Assembly: GCA_002412775.1 (NCBI GenBank)
Contig: DHVT01000023.1
Coordinates: 62,001-126,000, forward strand
Reading direction: 5' to 3'
DNA length: 64,000 nucleotides
Origin: Firmicutes bacterium UBA5201
Lineage (GTDB): Bacteria > Bacillota > Clostridia > Peptostreptococcales > Acidaminobacteraceae
Below the pieces are notes generated by a model. That model made no database searches, was not told where the DNA came from, and was given only the letters and a program-made list of their open reading frames with translations. The position numbers and the translations under genes were made by a program. Positions within the stretch are counted from its first letter, which is position 1. Every line of letters begins with the position of its first letter. Of the stretch, positions 17,845 to 26,169 are shown piece after piece.

Positions 17845-17913
17845 TTTTGTGATTTGGCGCAATTTCATTTTGTGATTTGGCGCAATTTCATTTTGTGATT
17901 TGGCGCATTTTCA
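17845..17913 (+). repeat. Three tandem 23-bp repeats
   Basis: Three head-to-tail copies of a 23-bp unit whose core is TGTGATTTGGCGCAATTTCA, the last with one change. They lie upstream of the truncated ATPase gene, in the position of its promoter or leader. They could be a cluster of regulator sites or simple slippage products. Confidence 0.9.
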
Positions 17914-17924
17914 TGTTTTCCACT

Positions 17925-18163
17925 CATTATGGTTTCTTTGGAAATAAAAGAGGCGACAACGACAACGTGTCAATGGCAGGGGTTGCTATCACGGATTTGT
18001 CGTGTCGCTCCAAAAATTTCAAGTCGTGTTTAATAATATTATGCTCACACAAAAAAGAGGTCTCTTTTATAAATGCAGTTAAGAGATCAACTCGTTAGTA
18101 TGTAGCTTTTCGCATTTGTCATAGATGGCACCAAAGTCAATAATCTTTTCTTAATCCACCATC
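17925..18163 (-). pseudogene. Copied 5' fragment of the exonuclease-RecQ gene (copy d)
   Basis: The most diverged copy. It keeps the segment that copies a-c have lost (ACACAAAAAAGAGGTCTC on the plus strand) but its gene start is replaced, since it joins directly to a K repeat. Many substitutions mark it as old. Confidence 0.8.
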
Positions 18164-18164
18164 A

Positions 18165-18285
18165 GCCGCTTGGAACCCGGTACCATTTTCAATAAAGTTC
18201 ATACTCAATCGGCTAAAACCATTGAAAACACTAAACACTTCAAAAAGTTACCGCCGATACCGCCGTACCGGTACCCGGTACGCCT
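18165..18285 (+). repeat. K repeat, H module absent
   Basis: A K-only copy from GCCGCTTGGAACCCGGTACC to CCGGTACCCGGTACGCCT, joined directly to copy d. About 90 bases to its right is a stretch of some 55 bases similar to sequence beside the paralogue-1 gene. Confidence 0.85.
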
Positions 18286-18437
18286 GATTATCCAGAGATT
18301 TTTGGTGATTCTGCAGTATTTTCGTTTGATAGATAAACTTACTTTTAAGTCATAGTGTGAATTAACCTCTTTCTAAAAGTCTGGATAAACTGGAATTGTC
18401 AGGATGGTTATTGATAATGTCAATAATAGGAATACTA

Positions 18438-18707
18438 TCACCCAATATACCTAAAATTCATAAAGTATCCCATTAATACACCGGCGAAAATTAACCAAAG
18501 TATGATTCCAATAACTATGAAGATCAACTGGGCTTTGAAAAAAATTGCTTTACTCGGATTGGCTCCACCACCAAATGCCCATACAAATGGCATCACTAAG
18601 TTCACAATCGGGATCATCAATTTCAACTTTATGATCAACCACACCTGCATGATTACAGGATATGGGTTAAGATCAACTGAATTTTGTCTATAACCATACT
18701 CTTCCAT
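18438..18707 (-). CDS. Small two-helix membrane protein, paralogue 2
   Basis: An 89-residue near-duplicate of the gene at 16.9-17.2 kb with the same helix-GGGANPSK-helix layout. GGAGGT lies 6 bases before the ATG. The homology extends beyond the stop codon into non-coding DNA, so a whole unit rather than just the coding part was duplicated. Unknown function. Confidence 0.75.
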   Translation of the reverse strand: MEEYGYRQNSVDLNPYPVIMQVWLIIKLKLMIPIVNLVMPFVWAFGGGANPSKAIFFKAQLIFIVIGIILWLIFAGVLMGYFMNFRYIG

Positions 18708-18756
18708 TGATACCTCCGATAATTTTGTTGTTGGCTTTAAGGCTTTGTTTGTATAA

Positions 18757-18992
18757 GGAATGCCGAAGGCATTCAGTGCAATTTATAATTCGTTGATTGT
18801 CTGAGCAATGAGGTGGTCAGGGCATTGTGAAAAGTGAGTTATTGCCGTTACCGCCGCATGGAACGCGGAACCATTTTCATGAAATCACACACTTCAACGT
18901 CTACAACCATTGAAAACATTAAACACTTCAAAAAGTTACCACCGTTTCCGCCGTACCAGTACCTGGTACGCCTCCTACCTGGTACGCCTCCT
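18757..18992 (+). repeat. H+K repeat with duplicated right end
   Basis: Hairpin GGAATGCCGAAGGCATTC at the left. The K right end ACCTGGTACGCCTCCT occurs twice in tandem (16-bp duplication), the kind of scar expected if the right end is a breakage or joining point. Confidence 0.85.
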
Positions 18993-19034
18993 ACTCGACA
19001 ACTAACAATCATACGTTGCATTTTATTATAATAA

Positions 19035-19634
19035 TTATATTAAATTAGTTAAAATTAAGGTTACAACGCCGGTTGCAATTGCACCATATAACCAAGACAA
19101 TTTTACCCAATGACTAGATTTCAAGGCTTTTGACTGTTCATTAGATTTCAAAATGTTTGTTGAATCAATTTCTTTATTAAATTTTATAGAATTGTTTGTA
19201 CTGTTAGTATTGTTTTGCACATTGATATTTGAAGAATTATCTGCATTAAAGTACATTAGTTTATCTCCATTAAAATTGTTCACTACTTTGGAACTTGCTT
19301 TCAGTAGTTCCTCATAATTCTCACCATATGATGTCAGGATTAAAACATGATATTCATCATTTATCATATAAACGTCTTCACCTCCAAATTGATTCGTATG
19401 AGAATATTTTAAAAACCCACCTTCAATAAGACTTGTGATTGCTTCAGACATTACTTGAAGATAGTACTTTTTCTCTGACGGATATGTTCTTCCATTAAAG
19501 ACAAAAATATCATCATTCTCATATTCATTCTCAATTCGATCATATTCACTTTCAATTATTTCTCCTTCTGATAGACCTTCATCTCGATGTATTAGCTTGA
19601 GTAATAACTCTTCTTCAAAACCATATAGCTTCAT
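19035..19634 (-). CDS. Unknown protein with C-terminal membrane anchor
   Basis: A 199-residue protein: an acidic N-terminal half (EGEIIESEYDRIENEYENDD), an Asn-rich linker (NADNSSNINVQNNTNSTNNS) and one C-terminal membrane helix (WLYGAIATGVVTLILTNLI). GGAGG lies 9 bases before the ATG. It begins 17 bases after the SLH-transglutaminase gene and is probably co-transcribed with it. Tail-anchored with the bulk in the cytoplasm is the likeliest topology. Family not recognised. Confidence 0.75.
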   Translation of the reverse strand: MKLYGFEEELLLKLIHRDEGLSEGEIIESEYDRIENEYENDDIFVFNGRTYPSEKKYYLQVMSEAITSLIEGGFLKYSHTNQFGGEDVYMINDEYHVLILTSYGENYEELLKASSKVVNNFNGDKLMYFNADNSSNINVQNNTNSTNNSIKFNKEIDSTNILKSNEQSKALKSSHWVKLSWLYGAIATGVVTLILTNLI

Positions 19635-19651
19635 AAGTATCCTCCATTTTC

Positions 19652-21073
19652 CTAATAAGTTGGATTAACTAAAACAAATAAACCATTTGCGTAAGATGTA
19701 TTTGTTGTTTGGTTGCCTACGTTTAATCCTGCTACGTCATGCCATTTCCCATCTGATAATTTGACTTGCGCCCAAGCATGTGAATTATCAGCCAAAACTC
19801 GTGTAGAAAAACCATATGAGTCCCATATTGCTGTATTTAAATGTGATAGACCATTACAATCAGCAACATACATAATTTCTTCATAAGCCGTCTGACCTGA
19901 TAAAGAATATTCAACACCATTATACGTAATCTTCTTAATTTCAATTGATTCTACATCCAATCCCATCATAATGTAAAGTTCTTTGGCTTTCTGCTCACCG
20001 AATTCGTCTATAAGATATTTAATATTTGAAGCTGCTACCCACTTTTTCTCTCTGTCTGTTCCTTCACCACTCAGAACTTTGTAATACCGTTGCCACGCTG
20101 AGTCATTTGCGAAATTATAGATCTCAATATTGTGGGTCATTTTAGCTTCTTCAATCTTCTGCAGTACAAAATCATACTCCGCTTGTGTCGATACTCCATA
20201 GGTGTGTTTGCCATATAAAGTTTTTATCGGTGTTGCCTCGTTTATGTGAACATACTTATAAGTAATTATGCCATTAGAATCTTTAGTGTAATATTCATTT
20301 AGCATGCCCACCGAATTAATTGGAGAAGTCGTATATGCAATTCTATATTTATCGACTTCAGCTTTCGATAACATTGCACCCCCAGTTGGAGTTGGAGTTA
20401 CAGTCTCAGTATTTATGTTCAATACTTTCCTGTCTGACTTTATGACCAGATTTTTAAGAATCACAACAGTCTCAGCTCTAGTGATGTTCGCACTTGGATT
20501 AAATGTTCCTTGGGCATCAGATCCCCCGACAATACCTGCATTGTATAAACCAAAAATATACTCAGAATATGCTGTCGATGTTTTCACGTCTGGCAGAATT
20601 GTGATATTGTTGATAGCAGTCATGTCCTTAGACTCAATCGGTGAAGAGAAAATATAAGCCATTTCTGCTCTTGTCGCTAATTTAGTATAGTCGACAAAAT
20701 CATCACTTTTAACAATTCCGTTTTCAATCGCATAAGCGACTGATCCGTCATACCATTTTGTTCCTGTGCTTGGAATAACTCCATCACCTCCATTGTACAC
20801 TTCATGTACTCTAGAAGCGATTGCGACTGCTTCAGCCAATGTAAGGTAACCTTTTGGATCGAAAATCCCCTGAGCTTTTCCACCCATTAATCCTAACTCA
20901 AATGCAGACTTTGTGGCTGAATAATACCAGTCTGACAAGTTTACATCTTTAAATGTAGAAGCTAAGTACGTCTTTTGATACTTGAAATTAGTTAAACTTC
21001 CCTCTGCAAAGGCTACCGTACTTGCCAATAACGACAAAATGATTGCTGAACAAAGAACCACTTTTTTAATCAT
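19652..21073 (-). CDS. SLH-domain surface protein with transglutaminase-like domain
   Basis: A 473-residue exported protein with signal peptide to about residue 25. SLH repeats cover about 38-215 (FKDVNLSDWYYSATKSAFE, FDPKGYLTLAEAVAIASRVH, FNPSANITRAETVVILKNLV). The C-terminal transglutaminase/protease-like core spans about 330-465, with catalytic Cys in VADCNGLSHLNTAIWDSYG, His in NSHAWAQVKL and Asp in WHDVAGLN. It is probably anchored to wall polymer by SLH and hydrolyses or links peptides outside the cell. The second Met is preferred as start (GGGGGAAAAGTG-ATG). Confidence 0.85.
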   Translation of the reverse strand: MIKKVVLCSAIILSLLASTVAFAEGSLTNFKYQKTYLASTFKDVNLSDWYYSATKSAFELGLMGGKAQGIFDPKGYLTLAEAVAIASRVHEVYNGGDGVIPSTGTKWYDGSVAYAIENGIVKSDDFVDYTKLATRAEMAYIFSSPIESKDMTAINNITILPDVKTSTAYSEYIFGLYNAGIVGGSDAQGTFNPSANITRAETVVILKNLVIKSDRKVLNINTETVTPTPTGGAMLSKAEVDKYRIAYTTSPINSVGMLNEYYTKDSNGIITYKYVHINEATPIKTLYGKHTYGVSTQAEYDFVLQKIEEAKMTHNIEIYNFANDSAWQRYYKVLSGEGTDREKKWVAASNIKYLIDEFGEQKAKELYIMMGLDVESIEIKKITYNGVEYSLSGQTAYEEIMYVADCNGLSHLNTAIWDSYGFSTRVLADNSHAWAQVKLSDGKWHDVAGLNVGNQTTNTSYANGLFVLVNPTY

Positions 21074-21076
21074 CAC

Positions 21077-21356
21077 TTTTCCCCCATTTTTTTGAATAGA
21101 TTCATTGTAGACAACATCTGGACAAAAGATACGAACAACTTACACTTTTTATCTGTAAATACATTTGATGGCATGAAAAGAAATACCGCAATAAGATGCC
21201 TCTAACTATGTATTTCAGTATCTGTAGTACTACACAGTACTTAATACTAAGCAGTTCAAAAATACTCACAATATTCATATTATAAGTTATTTATTTATTT
21301 ATAAATTATGCAATTTGCATTGTTTGTTGAATTAAATCAATTCAATACTTCCACTT
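21077..21356. other. AT-rich intergenic DNA
   Basis: Upstream of the SLH-transglutaminase gene. Very AT-rich, and should contain its promoter. No open frame with a binding site, no H or K module. Confidence 0.5.
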
Positions 21357-21393
21357 AAAAAAAGACGATCACAGGAGTCAATACCATCTCGTC
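21357..21393 (-). terminator. Rho-independent terminator
   Basis: On the minus strand a GACGA...TCGTC stem is followed by seven T. It lies just after the stop of the 99-residue gene. Confidence 0.75.
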
Positions 21394-21410
21394 ATTTTTT
21401 AAATAATTCA

Positions 21411-21710
21411 CTATTTCAACAACCCCACAATGGTCTTTTCCAGCCATTCTTCAAAAGCAAATAAAGCTTCCTGCCGTTTCAGTTCCACGAAACCGTAATC
21501 CTTTAAAATCATAGGCTGATCATTAATAGTCAGTATGAAAAATTCCTCATTATCCATAATTCTAATAGATTCTGACACACCCATTTTTGCAATCAATGCA
21601 TCACCAAGCCTCTTCGAATACTGCCTTGAATGCGCATTGACCCTGAACATTGCACTTGCGAATCCATTTCCGCCTCTAACCCTTAAACTTTGATCAAATT
21701 CTGTACTCAT
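21411..21710 (-). CDS. Unknown 99-residue protein
   Basis: A small soluble protein with GGAGGAAGAAG directly before the ATG. It contains RGGNGFASAMFRVNAHSRQY, FFILTINDQPMILKDYG and a helical end (LFAFEEWLEKTIVGLL). I do not recognise the family. It is a single-gene unit, with a terminator after it and a structured RNA with its own terminator immediately upstream. That arrangement would allow leader-controlled expression. Confidence 0.7.
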   Translation of the reverse strand: MSTEFDQSLRVRGGNGFASAMFRVNAHSRQYSKRLGDALIAKMGVSESIRIMDNEEFFILTINDQPMILKDYGFVELKRQEALFAFEEWLEKTIVGLLK

Positions 21711-21749
21711 CTTCTTCCTCCTTTTGTCTATAAATCAAGAATTGGGCAA

Positions 21750-21862
21750 TAAAAAAAGCCCTAAAAGAGGCTTGTATATTCTCCCCATCGCTGTTAGCAT
21801 TACCACCTTACATTTAGCAGGTTGGTGTGCGGTCACTGAGCTAACTCTCTACCACAACTCTT
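21750..21862 (-). ncRNA. Candidate structured leader or small RNA
   Basis: On the minus strand a promoter-like TTGATA-17-TATTAC is followed by about 110 bases with nested pairing. GTTAGC pairs with GCTAAC around an inner CCAACCT/AGGTGG hairpin. An AAGCC...GGGCTT terminator with TTTTTTT closes it, about 40 bases before the ATG of the 99-residue gene. It matches no RNA family I can name. It could be an independent small RNA or a premature-termination leader. Confidence 0.5.
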
Positions 21863-21867
21863 GATAA

Positions 21868-21896
21868 GTAATATTCAACTAAAATAATTATATCAA
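21868..21896 (-). promoter_or_regulatory. Promoter for the structured RNA
   Basis: Minus-strand TTGATA and TATTAC with a 17-base spacer. The predicted start falls just before GAGTTGTGGTAGAGAG, the beginning of the paired region. Confidence 0.5.
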
Positions 21897-21968
21897 AAAC
21901 ACTTTATATAAGCAATCTATTCTCGTTCGGATATTTCTCTAAACTACAGGGCGAAACCATCTTTAATG

Positions 21969-22072
21969 GTTGATGGAGTGCTGAAAACATTCGGTACCAA
22001 TACGGCTATAATTGAGAGGTTGGACAATGAGCTGATCAGAGAATGGAGAATAGTGAGTTATTGCCATTTACG
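21969..22072 (+). repeat. H repeat, strongly degenerate
   Basis: GGTTGATGGAGTGCTGAAAA and CATTCGGTACCAATACGG, then GATCAGAGAATGGAGAATAG and GTTATTGCC. The hairpin is broken and K is missing. Confidence 0.6.
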
Positions 22073-22097
22073 GCATAAAGCTATGTGTATGCAATCA

Positions 22098-22601
22098 TCA
22101 CCCATTAATATCAAGGACTTCAAAATCGAGATACTTAGATTTTGAATGTTCCCTATAAGTCAAAATGCCTTTATTATTTTCAAATACCAAAGAGAATTGC
22201 TCTGGTGTCACGTTAAATTGTTTTATTTCATTATTTTCTAGTTCAAAATTAAGTTCGAAAACCGTTGAAATCAAAGCTGATCGAAGACTGGTTTGATTCC
22301 TTATGTATTTAGACTTAAGTTTTGCAGGCACTTTCGTTGGTATCATGTATTTGAGTTGATAAATGTCATATAAAACAGCACAAATAAATGATAACGACGA
22401 ACTGATCAATAGCGACATAATTATGCCATATCGAAATCTAGAAGCGTTTAAACCACTGTAAATCGCGTTAACTTCATCAGAACCGTTCAACTCAATTTTC
22501 GCATTTGGATAAAGGATAAAAACATAGACCAAAAGTGATACAGAAACAATTGGAATAAATGCAATTAGCCAATCACGCCATAATCTTTTTAGATTTATCA
22601 T
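22098..22601 (-). CDS. Unknown two-helix membrane protein
   Basis: A 167-residue protein with two membrane helices (about 11-30 and 58-80) and a soluble C-terminal part (SLRSALISTVFELNFELENN). AGGAGG lies 6 bases before the ATG. It is flanked by degenerate repeat pieces on both sides. No recognisable family or catalytic motif. Confidence 0.75.
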   Translation of the reverse strand: MINLKRLWRDWLIAFIPIVSVSLLVYVFILYPNAKIELNGSDEVNAIYSGLNASRFRYGIIMSLLISSSLSFICAVLYDIYQLKYMIPTKVPAKLKSKYIRNQTSLRSALISTVFELNFELENNEIKQFNVTPEQFSLVFENNKGILTYREHSKSKYLDFEVLDING

Positions 22602-22627
22602 TGCAACCCTCCTTGTCTATCAAAAAT

Positions 22628-22654
22628 TTACCGCCAGAGCGGTTCCCGGCACAC
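22628..22654 (+). repeat. K-module right-end remnant
   Basis: TTACCGCCAGAGCGGTTCCC followed by GGCACAC, a short remnant of the K right end between the membrane-protein gene and the HigBA pair. Confidence 0.5.
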
Positions 22655-22662
22655 GTTATATT

Positions 22663-22947
22663 TCACTTAATTTCTATATGAAGTTCCTTCCCCAGACTGT
22701 TTGCAATTCTTATCAAAAAATCTAAAGAAGGGTTATAAGATCCACTTTCAAATCTAGAGATATTGGATTTTTGAGTTCCCATTTTCTTCGCTAATTCTTC
22801 TTGTGTGATATGCATATTGATCCTAGTATCTATAATCTGAGATATGATATCATACCTAGGCTTTAATTGATCATATTCTTCTTTAAACTTCTCATCTTGC
22901 ATCAATTGATTTCTTATCTCATCAAATTTAACACTTGCTTTATTCAT
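22663..22947 (-). CDS. higA: HigA-type XRE antitoxin
   Basis: A 94-residue antitoxin. The helix-turn-helix lies near residues 45-90: INMHITQEELAKKMGTQKSN followed by ISRFESGSYNPSLDFLIRIA. The N-terminal FDEIRNQLMQDEKFKEEYDQ is the toxin-binding segment usual in this group. I start at MNKASVKF, which has AAAGGAG upstream and overlaps the toxin gene by 8 bases. Toxin-first order is the HigBA hallmark. It should neutralise HigB and repress the pair through the palindrome upstream. Confidence 0.85.
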   Translation of the reverse strand: MNKASVKFDEIRNQLMQDEKFKEEYDQLKPRYDIISQIIDTRINMHITQEELAKKMGTQKSNISRFESGSYNPSLDFLIRIANSLGKELHIEIK

Positions 22948-23308
22948 GCTGTTTTCTCCTTTCAAAATCTTCCTTGTACTTTCGTGCTCTTTCTAACTCT
23001 CTAGAAGGTGTTTTAGATGTCTTTTTGATAAAACCGTTCAATAAAACAAAAACATTATCTTTATATGTGAAGTAAAATATCCTTGAATTTTCTGTTGAAT
23101 GTTTAATTCTCAACTCATATATTCCTTTATTGAGTTTTCCTTTAATTGACTTTGTATAAGGTTCTCTTAACTCATATCCATATACTTTTAATAACTCGAT
23201 ATCTCTAAAGGCTTTCGCTCTTTTTTTAGGATTAAGATTCATAAGAAAGTCTCTGACGGGAACTTCACCGTTCAACTTTTGATAAAACTCTACATTGTAC
23301 TCCAACAT
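22940..23308 (-). CDS. higB: HigB/RelE-type mRNA-interferase toxin
   Basis: A 122-residue toxin of the RelE/ParE fold, Gp49-like HigB branch: VEFYQKLNGEVPVRDFLMNL, LKVYGYELREPYTKSIKGKL, then GIYELRIKHSTENSRIFYFT and a basic tail (KTPSRELERARKYKEDFERR). It should cleave ribosome-bound mRNA. The start is ambiguous: this ATG has AAGGAGG only 2 bases away, while a GTG 12 bases upstream has no site. It is followed and overlapped by the antitoxin gene. Confidence 0.85.
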   Translation of the reverse strand: MLEYNVEFYQKLNGEVPVRDFLMNLNPKKRAKAFRDIELLKVYGYELREPYTKSIKGKLNKGIYELRIKHSTENSRIFYFTYKDNVFVLLNGFIKKTSKTPSRELERARKYKEDFERRKQHE

Positions 23309-23325
23309 ATCCTCCTTCACATTTA

Positions 23326-23349
23326 AATGTTATCATATAAGATAACATT
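23326..23349. promoter_or_regulatory. Palindromic operator upstream of HigBA
   Basis: A perfect 9-bp inverted repeat AATGTTATC-6-GATAACATT directly upstream of the toxin gene, followed by a second palindrome CATTG-TG-CAATG. It is well placed for autorepression by the antitoxin. Confidence 0.75.
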
Positions 23350-23464
23350 GTGCAATGTTTTATATCACATTCATTCATTGTTAATATTACCATATTATGT
23401 ATATAAATGGTAATAATCTTCTAATTTGATCATATTTTTATTCTTTTCAGGCTGAGTTGTCACG

Positions 23465-23497
23465 AAAAAAAAAGACTACCTGTAGTACAAGCAGTCT
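23465..23497 (-). terminator. Rho-independent terminator
   Basis: On the minus strand AGACTGC pairs with GTAGTCT, then nine T follow. It lies downstream of a gene fragment, with the HigBA promoter region beyond. Confidence 0.75.
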
Positions 23498-23530
23498 CAA
23501 TTCGATTAATGTTATGATGGCGGATACAAT

Positions 23531-23713
23531 CTAGTTGTTGATTTTATTGGCTTCAAATGTTAAGAAGAAAGCATGATTTTGTTTATAAATATCATTGCAA
23601 ACAAATAGTTTTGCAACATTCTTCATCTTGGTTCGATTTGTATTATCAATTAAGTTAACAACAGTATACGTTTGACCTTTTATGTCCTGTACTCTGAACA
23701 GGATATATTGCAA
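23531..23713 (-). pseudogene. Gene fragment joined to K-repeat sequence
   Basis: A 60-codon open frame (LFRVQDIKGQTYTVVNLIDN, NVAKLFVCNDIYKQNHAFF) that lacks a start in good context; it opens at a TTG right where K-type sequence (CCGCCGCTCAGTAATCTGG) ends. It looks like the 3' part of a protein-coding gene whose 5' part was lost at the repeat. Product unknown. Confidence 0.5.
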
Positions 23714-23715
23714 TT

Positions 23716-23737
23716 CCGCCGCTCAGTAATCTGGTAG
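23716..23737 (+). repeat. K-module left-end remnant
   Basis: CCGCCGCTCAGTAATCTGGTAG, the left edge of K without the rest. Confidence 0.6.
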
Positions 23738-23756
23738 TCATGATTGTTTTACACTT

Positions 23757-25535
23757 TTAAAAAGTAATTGGATCTGAGTACGAAAAATCCGACTGAACGC
23801 CATTTTTTACAGAGGCCACAGCATAGACTACATTGATTCCCTTTGAATAGCCAGAAATTTCTAAGCTATAATCTTCATACCAATACCATTCATTGTAACC
23901 ATATGAATCGAATAGTTCTTGAAACTCGCCACCATTCACTGATTCATAAACCAGGTAATAATCAGCACCAGTATCTTCCCACTGTAGTATCGCGGTACTT
24001 GAATCAACATCAAGCGCAACTACATACGATGGCACAAGTGGTGCATTAAAACTGATCGGACTTGAATATACAAAGTCAGATTGCACACCATTTTTCACAG
24101 CGGCAACAGCATAGATTACATCAAATTCATTTGAGTGACCAGTGATTTCCAAACTATACCCTTCATCCCAAATCCACTCATTATAACCTTGTGCATCCAC
24201 AATTTCGTAGAACTCCCCACCATTTTCCGATTCATAAACCAAATAGTAATCAGCACCTGTGTTCTCCCACTGCAAATAAGCTGAACTTGAACCAATCTCA
24301 GCATATGCATATGAAGGCTTTGCAGGTTTTTGATTCAACTGACTATAAAAAGCCTCAAGGGTGAGTCGTTTTGTTTGATCTAAACTCACCAATTTGTTAA
24401 TCGGTATAGCAAAGCCTAAATTTTCACCTTCAAAATAAACCCATGTGGTAATTCCTACAACTTTCCCATACTCATTTAAAAGTACGCCACCACTGCTTCC
24501 AGGGCTGATTGGAGCAGTTATTTGAATTTCATAATCCCTTACAGCACTGATTAGACCATTAGAAAGTGAATTTTTTAGTCCGTGTGGACTGCCAATCGTA
24601 TAAATGTTTTGACCTCTTACGAGTTTGGAAAGATGATCCAGTTCTAAATAAGGTGTCCTTAAATCCGCAACCGATAAAGTTGCCAAATCCAGTTCGAACT
24701 CCGTATTATATCCGGTGACAAAAATATCCCCGTCGTAATAGGTTCCATCTTCGTACTCGATGAGGATCTCACTTGCATTTTCAATAACGTGAAAGTTGGT
24801 AGCAATCTTTCCTTTTCCATAGAAGAATCCACTGCCAGTACTCAATGAGCCGTCGTAGTTCTCCACATGAATCTTTACAACACTTTGTACCAATAGTCCA
24901 ATTTGCTCAGATGTTAACTTCTCAACTTGAGCGGCCTCAGTATACCCGGTGAAAAACTTATTGTAAGTTCTAACTGTGAGTGCAATGGCCTGTTCTCTCG
25001 TAGCCGTACCCTTTGGATCAACTTTATTGTTTCCTACTCCACCCAGGATTTCCTTAGCGTTCATAAATCCTACAGCATCGTATGCCCAGTTGCTGATTTC
25101 CATCTTATCATCAAATCCAACAGGATAAATCCCTAACACTAAATTCGGATCAATTGTCTGCAATGTGCGATAATACATGACTGCAATTTGTTCTCTTGTA
25201 ATCGTATCATTCGGTGCAAACAATCCACCACCCATTCCGCTTACGATTCCTAAATTGTATGCTTTTAAAATCTCTGAGTTCTGAGTATCAGAAAACGGAC
25301 TAACTCCAGCCAGCTCAGCCTTTTTGCCTGAAAGTGATTCATACAGAAGGACAATCATCTCTGAGAATTCTTCTCTTGTGATGTTTTTCTGGTAGTCAGT
25401 CATCAATTGATCCGTTGATAAATTTAGCTCCTGAGCCAGCTTGACATCAGCTTCTGCCCAATTCGAAGGCGCAGCAAATGATGCTGTCAGAGAAAAACAC
25501 AAAACAAAAACCAAACTTAGTAATACTTTTTTCAT
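23757..25535 (-). CDS. SLH-domain trypsin-like (HtrA/S1C) serine protease with FN3-like repeats
   Basis: A 592-residue exported protein: signal peptide (MKKVLLSLVFVLCFSLTASF), then two to three SLH repeats (about 25-195). A trypsin-fold protease domain (about 205-390) has all three catalytic residues: His in IATNFHVIENA, Asp in FELDLATLSV and Ser in ISPGSSGGVLLNEYG. Two near-identical FN3-like modules with the motif GADYYLVYES form the C-terminus. No PDZ domain. It is probably anchored to secondary wall polymer and acts in protein quality control or processing outside the cell. Its 5' end has been copied twice elsewhere in the window. Confidence 0.88.
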   Translation of the reverse strand: MKKVLLSLVFVLCFSLTASFAAPSNWAEADVKLAQELNLSTDQLMTDYQKNITREEFSEMIVLLYESLSGKKAELAGVSPFSDTQNSEILKAYNLGIVSGMGGGLFAPNDTITREQIAVMYYRTLQTIDPNLVLGIYPVGFDDKMEISNWAYDAVGFMNAKEILGGVGNNKVDPKGTATREQAIALTVRTYNKFFTGYTEAAQVEKLTSEQIGLLVQSVVKIHVENYDGSLSTGSGFFYGKGKIATNFHVIENASEILIEYEDGTYYDGDIFVTGYNTEFELDLATLSVADLRTPYLELDHLSKLVRGQNIYTIGSPHGLKNSLSNGLISAVRDYEIQITAPISPGSSGGVLLNEYGKVVGITTWVYFEGENLGFAIPINKLVSLDQTKRLTLEAFYSQLNQKPAKPSYAYAEIGSSSAYLQWENTGADYYLVYESENGGEFYEIVDAQGYNEWIWDEGYSLEITGHSNEFDVIYAVAAVKNGVQSDFVYSSPISFNAPLVPSYVVALDVDSSTAILQWEDTGADYYLVYESVNGGEFQELFDSYGYNEWYWYEDYSLEISGYSKGINVVYAVASVKNGVQSDFSYSDPITF

Positions 25536-25599
25536 GGCATAGTCCTTTCGTCATTATATTGATCTGTTCAACTTTGTGAGAAATTGATTTATGGTTGAA

Positions 25600-25700
25600 G
25601 GAATGCCGGAGGCATTCTGTGCTAATTTGACTGTGATCGTTGGTCTTGGCAATTGGGTTGTCAGGGCTTTGGAAGTAATGAGTAATTGCCTGCAACTCCG
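25600..25700 (+). repeat. H repeat upstream of SLH protease
   Basis: Hairpin GGAATGCCGGAGGCATTC, then GTCAGGGC and GAGTAATTGCC; K is missing. The stretch between hairpin and gene start shares TTTCTCACAAAG-type sequence with the leader of the exonuclease-RecQ gene, so the common unit extends into promoter DNA. Confidence 0.85.
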
Positions 25701-26063
25701 ATTTATTACATTATACACTTAAAAAATGTAGCATTCCATATTTTGGACATGATAAAATCAATTAGTTTCCGCCAACTAAACTTCAATATTTCCAGTGATT
25801 TTAAAGGCGCCCAATGTGATAAGCGATTACACCAAAGAATTCGAGAACTTAAATCTTCAGATTCTCTTGATAGTATTATTGCCATCCCTCCTGAGGACTA
25901 TCAAATTTTCATAGCAGATTTTGCCTGCAGGAATTGTTGTTGGTAGACTGTAACATGATGGCTATGTGCGATTTACGAACCTAAACAAAATGAAATGTAA
26001 ATAAATTTAACTAATTATAGCCTTAGACAAAAGATCACTCCAATGTCGAAGGCTATTAATTAT
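25701..26063. other. Gap with no confident gene
   Basis: Contains a plus-strand frame (reading SISFRQLNFNISSDFKGAQC and SDSLDSIIAIPPEDYQIFIA) with no start site in good context. It may be a fragment of a lost gene. Otherwise nothing recognisable. Confidence 0.4.
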
Positions 26064-26125
26064 TTTGATCCACCAGAAAATATTATTCCACTCATATTGT
26101 GTCCTCATTTGTGAAATATAAATCT
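26064..26125 (-). pseudogene. Tiny copied start of the exonuclease-RecQ gene (copy e)
   Basis: Only the first dozen codons and the leader remain (ATGAGTGGAATAATATT on the minus strand, then GTGGATCA). It joins straight into K-type sequence. Confidence 0.7.
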
Positions 26126-26127
26126 TT

Positions 26128-26159
26128 ATGAAATCACATATTTCATCACCTAAAACCAT
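26128..26159 (+). repeat. K-module internal remnant
   Basis: TTATGAAATCACATATTTCA followed by TCACCTAAAACC, the middle of K, directly joined to the copied gene start and to the 3' end of the next SLH gene. Confidence 0.6.
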
Positions 26160-26169
26160 AGTGCATAGA

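Noticed and set aside
25686..25946. Plus-strand open frame of 86 codons upstream of the SLH-protease H repeat
   Set aside because: No start in good context, begins inside H-repeat sequence, composition not convincing; noted only as a gap with a possible fragment.
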